Assembly: GCA_037576195.1 (NCBI GenBank)
Contig: CM075101.1
Coordinates: 40,920,001-40,984,000 of the forward strand
Reading direction: 5' to 3'
Origin: Phytoseiulus persimilis
Taxonomy: Eukaryota > Arthropoda > Arachnida > Mesostigmata > Phytoseiidae
Length of the DNA: 64,000 bases
Position numbers and translations under genes: made by a program. Every line of letters starts with the position of its first letter. The stretch's first letter is position 1. Below, in pieces: positions 48,701 through 57,600 of the stretch. The notes under the pieces were generated by a model, which did no database searches, was not told the origin of the DNA, and worked only from the letters and a program-made list of their open reading frames with translations.

Positions 48701-49549
48701 ATATTCCAGATCTGTCGAGACTTCAGCATTCCATGGGTGTGGGGCAAACAGGACGGTAAAGGGGGCAACAAATCTCTCCGGTCCTCTCAGAAACTCGCGG
48801 AGTCAGAAGAGGAAGCGAACGAGTCAGACGAAGAGTTTGACGAGACCAGCCCAGGGTAAGCGTTCCGCCGTTTTTCTCGACTCAAGTTCTGTCGTTCTTA
48901 TCCAGCGCGACTAGTGTGCACGGGAATACTGTCTGGAAGCACGGGCTTTCGCGAGCAAACGTCTTTCCCTTCATTTTAAGATTGGCAAAGTCTCTGACGC
49001 CACGACAGAAGAGAGCACTAGAACGCCTCAATCAGATCTCGACAATGGTGATGAATGGCGGTGACCTGTCGAAAAGCGATATTGACTGCTTGGATGCAAT
49101 GGAAAGAAGATTGAACAGCCAATTCCCTAATTCCGACGTTTCAAGCGAATGTGTAGTCGTTGTGGACACCGCTCAATCTCAGCAGGTTAGTGTCTTCTGT
49201 AAGCGGCTTCCCTGCCGACGAACACCTTCTCCCCAGTATCGGTCTCGGTGTGAATGTCTTCTCCGCTCGGGATGGTTCCTCGAGTTTGCGCGTTTCAGTC
49301 ACCAACTCCAGCTGCTGCAACCGTCGCTACGCTCCCTCGGCAGCCACCACGTGACCTCAACGTAGCAATCATCAACTACGATGGTATGTCATTCGATCGA
49401 TTGCTTTGATATCACCTCTCTTGTGACTCATTTTCGTTTCGATCCGCTCCGAATCGATAAGCGTTCGATTGACTTTGAACGCCGATTCTTCCAGGTTGAC
49501 AGAGCCGCTCGCCGGTATTTCTGCGCCTCCGGTTCTAGAACAAAAGTGA
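45778..49549 (+). CDS. C2H2 zinc-finger protein with FAR1/MULE-transposase-type DNA-binding region (8 exons)
   Basis: Exons by splice sites and frame are 45778-45912, 47716-47882, 48011-48154, 48232-48541, 48710-48855, 48906-49185, 49299-49383 and 49503-49549. They total 1314 nt, or 437 residues. The first splice joins CEYCGK to KVKTKNGLHKHKKRYH, restoring an exact C-x2-C-x12-H-x4-H finger across the intron. A second finger, C-x3-C-x12-H-x4-H (FPCSEGC...HYNAKH), follows. Residues about 104-250 resemble the N-terminal region of FAR1/MULE-type transposases: FPSVEAFEAWKESEE, MYWCHRSG, a W-x-HEL motif (YFPEHWGHELD), the helix LSKEQRQDIAQRLTEGASPEE, then RLKKVTRPTIYRICRDF. An acidic segment (ESEEEANESDEEFDE), a helical segment and a Pro/Ala-rich tail end the protein. 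The DDE catalytic core, which would come next in a transposase, is absent. A nuclear DNA-binding role is inferred. AATAAA follows at 49660. Exon 3 and last-exon boundaries have alternatives. Confidence 0.75.
46260..46337 (+). repeat. tRNA-like SINE head or pseudo-tRNA in intron 1 of the zinc-finger gene
   Basis: GTTGGCCG at the start can pair with CTGACAAC at 46330-46337 (six of eight). TGGCATAAACC at 46270 fits a Pol III A box except for its last base, and GGTTCGATCCC at about 46316 is a perfect B box. A possible anticodon stem CTTGG/CTAAG has an 8-nt loop, so the fold is not a normal tRNA. An A-rich run follows. These are the marks of a tRNA-derived SINE. The body and tail of the element cannot be delimited. 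Confidence 0.5.
47180..47286 (+). pseudogene. Possible LTR-retrotransposon integrase fragment in intron 1
   Basis: A short frame at about 47186-47284 contains SPRGNGVAESLRAL, similar to the SPxxPQxNGxAE block at the end of retroviral-type integrase cores. No aspartate motifs are visible upstream and the frame is short. This is a weak assignment to a transposon scrap. Confidence 0.35.
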
Positions 49550-49659
49550 TAAATTCGTATTTTGTGGATTCCACCATACAGCGGAATTACTTCCTCGACG
49601 CTAGTCATCTTGTTATGTGTATGTACTGAAATAATGCGAACTTACCTGTTCCGAACTGC

Positions 49660-49665
49660 AATAAA
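49660..49665 (+). terminator. Poly(A) signal of the zinc-finger gene
   Basis: AATAAA lies 111 nt after the last stop codon on the same strand and is the first such hexamer downstream. Confidence 0.65.
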
Positions 49666-50699
49666 TCAAGGGGGTCGGCATGTCAGCTCAGTCCCCCAAT
49701 TACTGTATTCATACTGATAAGGGGCGTGCTAACCTGTTTTCGAACTCCCATTGAGTGCTCGTTCGTCGGGAGGTGCCCGCCCTTATTCTCACTCAGGAGT
49801 CTATTTACGAATGCTGAGGGCCTGCCTCATATAAGAGTCAGGATCAGAAGACATTATGAGGATTTGGATAAGACATAGAGGAGGTTGCTCCATCATCTGT
49901 TCCTCTGAGCACCGGGATCTTTAGTCGAGATCTTCTCTGAATTCGTGTATCCGGACGGACAAGGACATGTCCGGTGATACGGCGTCTCTACTCCTGAGTG
50001 ACCCGTGGTTCATCGCAAATCACACAAAAATGACGACCTCCGAGGTTATTGGAGAGACGAAAGCATAGTAGCGGTGGAATATCCCTCAATCGTTTTTTAC
50101 CAGAAGCCCTGCATCAGGGTGCGACACCTTAACAGGAAGACCCTAACGCTCTTCCGCAGGCTTTGCTCGAAAACCACGCGTCTTGGCGGAGGACACCCGA
50201 TGGATCACCCCGTCCCACCCTATTGGTAGCAACCGGGAAATTTCGAATTTTCTGAGAAATGTCGATAGATTGCCTGTGATAGATCAAATTTGGGAATCAG
50301 CAGCATCGACTAGAATAGAGAATCCTCTCTACTGCGTTAGCCCGATGAATCCGGTCAAAACCTCATCCTTTTTGAGGCCCCATTCGCGGAACATTACCTG
50401 TGGAACACATTGAAGTGCAAGCTGCCAGGCGAATGAGCTTCGTCTGATTCCACGATAATTTCCCGCTTGACTCGAGAAGTGAAAGCAAGATCCCACTTCG
50501 AGCACCACGGGTGCTGAGTGTGTCCAGCTTTGATTTTGGAAATGGACCTTACAGCCATCCTCTCTTTTTGAGATTCTATTTGTACGGTCAGATCAGGATC
50601 ATAATTTCAGCATGTAAGATATCGCAAGATGAGCGGGTTGACCACGACAACTCCATTGGCCGTATTCTTCCAGTACTCCTTGAAGGTATGACCGTTTCC
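49666..50699. other. No recognisable feature; possible distal part of the Gypsy-type element
   Basis: Integrase would be expected here on the minus strand if the Gypsy-like element were complete, but no integrase motif or LTR is visible. Short open frames only. Confidence 0.4.
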
Positions 50700-50711
50700 A
50701 ATGTGTACTAA

Positions 50712-50941
50712 GGCGTGACACATGTTTTTCTACAGGTGTTCGTCAACTGTGATGAACCTGTTGATTCCGGGCTCGAAATTGCCGCAAACCCGCACTTTTC
50801 GGCCTTGAGCTCGGGTAAGCAAGACCATTGGGTGGGCGCAGTCCGTAACGGTGACCTATGAATGATTTGATTCTCTTCCAAGAAGTCCAATTCTCCTTCT
50901 GTCGTTTCGATGAAGGAGTCTGGCACTGAGATTGCTCGCAT
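50712..50941 (-). pseudogene. Reverse-transcriptase N-terminal remnant of the Gypsy-type element
   Basis: The frame at 50941 reads ELDFLEENQIIHRS, matching the helix before the first RT strands. After a shift to another frame, KVRVCGNFEPGINRFI (about 50798-50750) matches the VRxCxDF block of Gypsy RT. The YxDD catalytic block is not present in the following sequence. Frameshift and truncation make it non-functional. Confidence 0.75.
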
Positions 50942-51090
50942 GTAAAAGGGAATCAGGCGTCCGAAAAGTCAGCGCAGGATCCGCTTTGGCGTTTGTTGTA
51001 CAAGCGATTTCTGTTTTGGTCAGAGTCGGATGCTTGTTGAGGAGACTCCTCGTGGAAGTTTTGTATGACGAGCCTCCGATGTTCTGACAT

Positions 51091-51384
51091 TTATTCTGAG
51101 GCTCCGGTGCAGGTTAAGAAGTCCAGCCCTATGAGCAATTGAAACGACTGCCGACCTTTGAGGCACAATCGAAGTGTCTTCTTGACCCGTTCCCAGGACA
51201 CATTCGCTTCAGCGTACGAAGCGGGCTGAACATTCTCCCGAGTAGTGGAACTCAGCTGAACGTCGTTCGGGTGTATGGGGTGGTCTGGACGCATTCGACG
51301 GAATTTCCCGAGCGTCATGATCGAGATGGCACTGCCATTGTCTACTTCCATTGAGACACGTTGATTCTCGATTTCAACATCCAC
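51091..51384 (-). pseudogene. Aspartic-protease remnant of the Gypsy-type element
   Basis: The frame contains VSMEVDNGSAISIM near its start, where retropepsins have D-T/S-G-A, and ends with LLIGLDFL, matching the ILGxDxL block. The active-site triad reads D-N-G (aspartate codon at 51342-51340), which should be inactive or poor. The flanking strand pattern fits a retropepsin. It is preceded by gag and followed by RT on the same strand. Confidence 0.75.
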
Positions 51385-52066
51385 GGAAATAGGATTCGAT
51401 CAGTCCAGTAAATGAAATCGGTATTCCTCCGAGTGACTGCTTGCGAGGTTTTTTTCCCCGACTTACCTTCTATAGATGTCCTGTGATCACTGGCTCATGT
51501 ATCTCTCTCAAACCGCGCGTTTGGGGCACACCGGGACTGATGTCTCCCCCCTGAAACCTGCAAGAAAAGTTGTTGGGAATCTGAGGAGCTTCTGGGAGTT
51601 GAAAACAAGGACATGCTCACTAAATTTCTTCACGGTTGTCTTATCATTTCAATCGCGCAATTGGAGAGCTTCAAAGTCTGTTTCCTTTCGTTTCGTCTCT
51701 CTCAATTCTCAAATGCGCTAGCGCGTACAGCCCATGATGATATGACTCATTTATCGTCCATCGATCGTCAGTTATCCAACCACCTTCCGGCCGTCGGCAG
51801 ACCATAATCACTTCCATAGAACCCGGAAAGTGTGGTTAGAACGACCCCTGATTGAACTACGTAGATTTGAGATACCGCAGTTTTCGAAGACTGTGGACTT
51901 GAAACGGCAAGACGTTGCCAAGTGGTAGTTGACAAGTAGCAAGTAGGGAAGTTCCTCGAAAAGTTTCCAATCTGCTGGGCTTGCCCCTTCCTCGGAAAAG
52001 TCGACTCCGCCAACCTGTTTCGCTGGCTTGCACTCAGGAGAACTTCGTTCACGAATGCCGAATTAG

Positions 52067-52703
52067 CTAGCTTTGTTGGAGCCTGAGCCTCGAGGAGGTT
52101 CTGCGCCAGACGAAGGCCTCTGCCAGATCCCTGAAGATCGTCATTTTTGTCAGAACCGATGGACATACGGAAGGATTCTCGACTCCTGAGATGAACTGCT
52201 CAATTCGATCAGTTTCCAGTTCTGCTGCGTTCCAGCTACAACCCTTACTAAGGCTATGTTGACGGCTTTCGAAGTCCGCCAGTGTTTTACCAGCTTGATG
52301 ACGTGTTTTCCGAAACTCGATCCTTGTTGACCATGGGTTTTTCTGAGGCTCGAACACAGCACCGACTATTTTCACGATCTTGTCAGAGGAAAGTGCTTGT
52401 GGAGTTTTCGCGGTGTGGATTTTATCGCGCAGGCTTCGGGAGGCTTCCGGGCCCCATGAAGGCCACCAACGCTCGAGTTTGTAGGGTTCCATCGCTAACA
52501 TTTCGCAAGAGCAAATGATTTTTGACTCCGGAAACCCACAGTGACCATCGTTCGTGCTCGGTCTCGATTCCGGGAACACTCGCGACCATTGGGTTTAGGG
52601 TCAACGCAGAACCCGGCTTTGTGCTTTGAAATTTAACTGGAGTCAACGGAGCTCTAAATGTCGGCGTCACAATGCTTGAATCAGTAGTTCCAGGCGTACC
52701 CAC
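52067..52703 (-). pseudogene. gag-like remnant of the Gypsy-type element
   Basis: Two overlapping minus-strand frames (52703-52422 and 52579-52067) resemble capsid-type Gag. The first carries a W-containing N-terminal part (ERWSLWVSGVKNHLLL). The second carries a helical segment with KIVKIVGAVFEPQKNP and FRKTRHQAGKTLADFE, a pattern typical of the Gag central domain (retrotransposon gag family). The change of frame between them near 52.45 kb shows the gene is broken. No CCHC knuckle is seen. Confidence 0.65.
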
Positions 52704-54229
52704 GTAGTTTCAGCACGCATCTTTGGGAAGGAGTATCCAGGAGACTTGAGGTCGTCGCACATCCAACCGACGTCGGAGCATGGGCCTCTCAAAGTCAGTG
52801 ACGTCTGCTTGCTGAAAGATCCGGATCCGTCCAGATCACGTTGGCCTCTCTGCCGTGTCCTCTGTCTGTCCAGCGGGGAGAGAACGGATCTCAGAAAGCG
52901 ATCCTGTATGATCAAGCTAGCTACGGAGCGAGTCTACAAGCGTCCGAGCCAACTCCTATTTCACTAGAGGTCTGACCTCTGATAAGAAGATTACCCAGAC
53001 CACGATCACGAAGTAGCAAGGAGAAGAGGTCGCAACCCTCTCTGACTTGGCACGTCTGGGAATCATCCGGTGTCGGGTTCAAGGCCCCAGAATTGGGGAA
53101 ACGAACACGCAAACACCTCGAATCGCGCGCTTGTTCAGATCGACGGAAATTCTCAAGCTCGATATTCAGCGTTCCGCGACCGAGTGTAAATGTCATGGCG
53201 AACGAAAAGCAAATTCAAGTGTAACTTTCTGTAAGAATCTGGCTGGGAGTGTGGCACACTCTGAGGTGTGCTGCGTCCGTCAGCGATATTATCCCATACT
53301 TGGTAGTTGAACGATGTATGAGCCGGGGCGAGCGTATACGGATGAAGTATAGGCAAGCTCCTTGGCCAATGTCGTGCCACATGCGACGTTCGCGATCGCC
53401 CACCGCGCATGCGCCGGTAACGGCGGTGGGCCGCCAGCGGTGAACATGGTCTCTCAAGATGCCTGCACGTAAGCGCAACGAGATCCTCGAGTAGCGGCCA
53501 CGACGGCGTCCGGGTAGGATCACAGATGCGGAAAATCCCTTTTCCTTCCTGTGGGTTCAGGTCCAATGGGTGGCTTCGCAGGCGTCGTGCTTCAAACGGG
53601 AGATCCCCAGAGCACCAAAGTCAAGCGGTCATAGTCGTCCAAAAGATGCAGTCTCTTCTCCGAGATTGCAGTTGTCGCTGCTCTCGTCGTGTTCACTGAG
53701 ATCGGCCTGAACATACGAAAAAGTCTGAGGAGCCGTCCCCTACCGGAGTTCCAGGATAGAGAGCACCACTCGGAGACAGAAAGTAGAGTGCTGCAACGCA
53801 ACCCGTTTGGTTGCCATAATCCAGGGAGGAAATAAGCGGCAGGATTCTAGTTGAGACCCTCTTTTAGGCGTGAGAAGCAACGGCCGAGATAGCACGGCTC
53901 GGATAGCATGGATCCACGGAAAGTGTAGCTTGGAAGAACGTTGCAGGACAAGAATCGCTCGTCTTGATCGTCACTTTCTTCCCGGTAATTCCTAATCCTA
54001 GCTTCGAACAGGTATCCGTCATGAATAAGCTTGGAAATTCGCTTCGCTTTCCGGTCAGGTCGTGGTAGCCCAGGTATATTGGTTCGGCCAAGCGGCCTTA
54101 GTGCCGAGATGCTGAGTTCAGTTTCAGAGGACTTTTGAGCTGTCGCCAATGAATGTTGATTCTTCATGATAGCTGAGCTCTGGTTGGGTCAATGTTTGGG
54201 GGCCGCGACGTTGATGGTGCTCGTGTACA
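52704..54229. other. No recognisable gene; possible LTR/leader of the Gypsy-type element
   Basis: The 5' LTR of the minus-strand element would lie here, but I found no matching repeat on its other side. A 15-bp palindrome GAGTGTGGCACACTC is at 53247-53261. A minus-strand open frame of 137 codons (53153-53566) has no recognisable homology. Confidence 0.4.
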
Positions 54230-54690
54230 TATACAGGTTTTGTCTTCATGGTTTTCCACGATTTCATGTGGGAAATATGGGCCTTTCCAGAAAATGCTCC
54301 ACCACCCCCCCCCCCCCCAAAATCGAGCCAATTCGGGATGCCGCATAGCGCATCTTAAATCCGGGCTCAAAGCTCCGAAGAAACATGTCATATGATCCAA
54401 TTTTCGGCTCTTCACCTATAGCTTCAAATTGCGAGGGAGAGTCACAAACTTCAATTTCACCGGTTTAGCTGTCCCATGGCTGGCACTGGCACGATCCTCC
54501 CTGCAAACTCTTGCAAGGCCAAACATTGGATCATATGACATGTTTTTAAAGTTTGAAGCCTGGCTGTGAGATGTGCTATGCGGCATCTCAAATTGGCTTG
54601 GTTTTTGGGCGAGATGGACCATTTTTCGAAAGAGCCCACATTTTTCCCATTCACTCAACAGGTAGTCAAGAGGGCCAAAACTCGAAACTT
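54230..54690. mobile_element. Inverted-repeat element (MITE/foldback-like)
   Basis: The sequence from about 54230 to 54401 is repeated in reverse orientation from 54525 to about 54690, around a 123-bp centre. The inner 19 bp of each arm (54383-54401 and 54525-54543, ACATGTCATATGATCCAAT) are perfect complements. Further out, GATGCCGCATAGC and AGCCAATT are shared and the arms then diverge gradually. The left arm contains a C14 run (54305-54318) that is much shorter in the right arm. A transcript through it would form a long imperfect hairpin. No terminal motif or target duplication could be fixed. Confidence 0.75.
54305..54318. repeat. C14 homopolymer
   Basis: Fourteen consecutive C residues lie within the left arm of the inverted-repeat element. 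Confidence 0.95.
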
Positions 54691-57600
54691 CCGAGGCCGA
54701 TAAATCCGATTTCCAGCGGCCAAATCGCCAAGAACTTTCAGACAAACAAGCTCTTGCTTAACTCTTCCAACGAAGCTCACAATCGCATTAGGAACACGAG
54801 TAGCGTGGAGCGATCGCTCGAAGTAAACCACTTCACGGAAGCCACTGTCAGCAATTCTGGTTCCCAAGATGAGCATCAACCGCGATACTGGAGAAAATCT
54901 CCGACACAGGAATCAATCACTCACCAGGGGACCAAGGCTCGATTGGTGTACATTGGGTGGACGACTTTTCTGGAATCATGAGAATTTTCTCCGCTCGTCA
55001 TTATTCTATTCGGTTAGATGGATATTTCTTGACCATAACTAAGTATCGAAATTGGGAACCCCTGGTAGAGGCACGTTGATTCAGTTGGTCGATGCGGAAT
55101 CTCGTCCTCGTAATTCTTGGCTGAATATTCGTTTTCCACTCATCATTTATCATTTTGGTGAGGAGAGCCATCTTGTGGGGAGTGTGTCGCTCCGATTCAT
55201 TCGTCTGGTGGCCTGCATGTCCTGATCTTCGAGCATCCCGTCCTGGGACTCGCTCGAAGGCCACTGCCTCTCGCAGCGTCATTTTCATGAACTTCTTACG
55301 GAATTCGATGCACACGACTTCGGCCTTCAATGGCCACCGTCAAACTCGCTCCAATCCTCGATATTGCCTCATATTATCTTGAAACTTGGACAGCGCTCCG
55401 CGGTTTTCCCTCGGCCAAATCATCGCGCCAATCTCTGTCCAGCTTGAGCTAGATGATTTCGTCCACATATGTCTCGCAGACTCCGAGAGTAACCTGAAAC
55501 GCGTCACTCGCGTTTTCTCTGATTTCTCCGAGCTCAAATCTATCCCTCAACTCAGAGCGCCTGTTACGGGATCGATCGGCATGTTCCCTGTCCACATCAT
55601 CGTCAAAATAGCTCCCAAGACATGTGGGCTCACTCATTTCGCTCATTCTCGCCACGAAGTTTGATACACTCTTCGTTGCCCTGGCTTCAAATGTTGACCA
55701 CCCTAACTCCCCGTTCGTGAATTTTATAGTGGTGGCAGAGTCTGGGTGTCCGAGCGCCAATCGTTCAGTGGCCTCTTGGAAATTCTCGAGTCGTGTCCTC
55801 AGGATCGAGGGCATAGAGGTGGCCACAATCGCGAATGTCAGTGCTGACACCGCGATGCTTTCCCATTGAGCTTTCATCGGCAAGAATCTGCTGGATTCTC
55901 AGATGGATTTCGCAAGCATTTCTTGCAGCGGATTTCATCATGTCGACTCTGATTGAAAACAAGAATGGCCGTCTCGGAATTCTAAATCGATTTCTCGTTG
56001 ATTTATGGAAAATACGAAGGTATGGTGAGATGGAAATCGGGCTTGAAGATGCCCGACCTAGATTCGGCACCCTATATAATATAATATCTTTTCCTCACTT
56101 GGTCGCTGATTGGTTGGCCGCACTTGGTTGCATTGTCTCGCAACCAAGCCTTGCAACGGTTTCTCAATCGCGGTTGATAACCACAATAACTACGAGCAAA
56201 TTTGGGTCATAACCGAATTGGGCCGTGACTTTCTGGCGTATGAGACGATTTTTTATTTGGAAAGCCGAGCTCAAAATCAAGGGTGCGTCTCATCTGATAG
56301 GCATATGATTTTCCGAGATAGCGTCTCATCTGATGACTACCGTAAGGAGGACGGAGATCTGGATTTCAGCGCCTAAAGTTGAGCAGAACTGACGGACGTG
56401 AAAGCTGCTTTCAGCATTCAGCTCGGCACAGCGATTGTGTAGAGACAATGTTCGGTGGGAATAAGATCGAATGATATTAGAGCTGAGCGGTCCGAAATCC
56501 TGGAACGATCGACTCCGATCGGCATATTTGGTTTGCTCGCCGAACCATTGACATCGTTTGTGGTGGCTCCCGTCGAACGAAGTTATTACACGCTTTTGGA
56601 ATGAGGGGCCGTCTAGCAATTATACCTGGAGATCTCCCGCACCACCTGCAGCCCCGTGATGTTGCCAGTAACAAGCCGTCCGAGGATTCCATGAGAGAGC
56701 ATTGGAGGCGGTGGACTCATTCTCCCAAGACGGAAGTTCTGCGCATCCGGTAAGATCGAGAAACCAAGCAAAGTAGCTATTGTACAGCCGCATCCGCGGG
56801 GGAGGCATCTATTGAAGAATCTAGATGCAGGTCCCCAAGAAAACGGACATCAAGGATAGCATTAACAATTCGAGACTGGTTCCCAATGAAGAACTTGAGC
56901 ATCAGGACGTCGAGAAATCTGAGAGCATCGCGAGCGGGAGAACCCGAAGTTCCTGACTATATTCGACGGGTGGCAGGCTCTTCAAAACAAGATGATCTAG
57001 TCAGTTCTGGACTTTGAGATCGTGTGTAAGATTTCATGACTTGTGATCAGGCTTCGGAGCGGTTATTTCACCGCAAGGTATCGAGAACGCATCCCGGCGA
57101 CTCGCAGGTTTTCCAAATCAGCCTGGAGACAGCAAGCGCCACTCCTCCGCGCCGTTCTCCACACGGTATGAAAACTTGTCGTTCTCTTCCGTAAGCTCCC
57201 TGAAAGAACCTTCGGATGGAGAGCTCCTCGGTGTTCATGCAAAAATCACAGATGCGCAGGTATTGTCATTTGAATATAACTTTCGACTCGCCGTGCAGGA
57301 GAGCATTTCAAGGAACCGGAAGTCTCTCAACCCGGATCAATTCTTCTGAAAGACGAACTTGTCACGGTTTGTGTTTTCGCGTATCGAACGGAACTTCAGA
57401 ATATCAGAGCTGCAGTTCCAGCTGGGGATCGGATCAGTCCTTTCCGCCGAAAATCCGTACTCAAACAATAAACGCGACACGGATTCCGCTCTGACCTAAC
57501 AAGTCTAACGCAGAGACGTTAAAAAGAGCATCGACGTCACGGAACAAGGTGCCCTACACACTGAGTCAGTTTTGTTGTCCCTGCAAAAGGGAGCGGTACC

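Larger units (their letters stand above)
50700..52703 (-). mobile_element. Broken Gypsy-type LTR retrotransposon
   Basis: On the minus strand, gag-like, aspartic-protease-like and reverse-transcriptase-like segments occur in the order expected for Ty3/Gypsy elements, each in a separate, interrupted frame. RNase H and integrase are not recognisable, and no pair of LTRs or a primer-binding site could be identified. The copy cannot make a polyprotein. Parts are described separately. Confidence 0.8.

Noticed and set aside
55449..56070. Possible BEL/Pao-type gag on the minus strand
   Set aside because: Some helical patches look suggestive, but there is no knuckle, protease or RT nearby. The evidence is insufficient.
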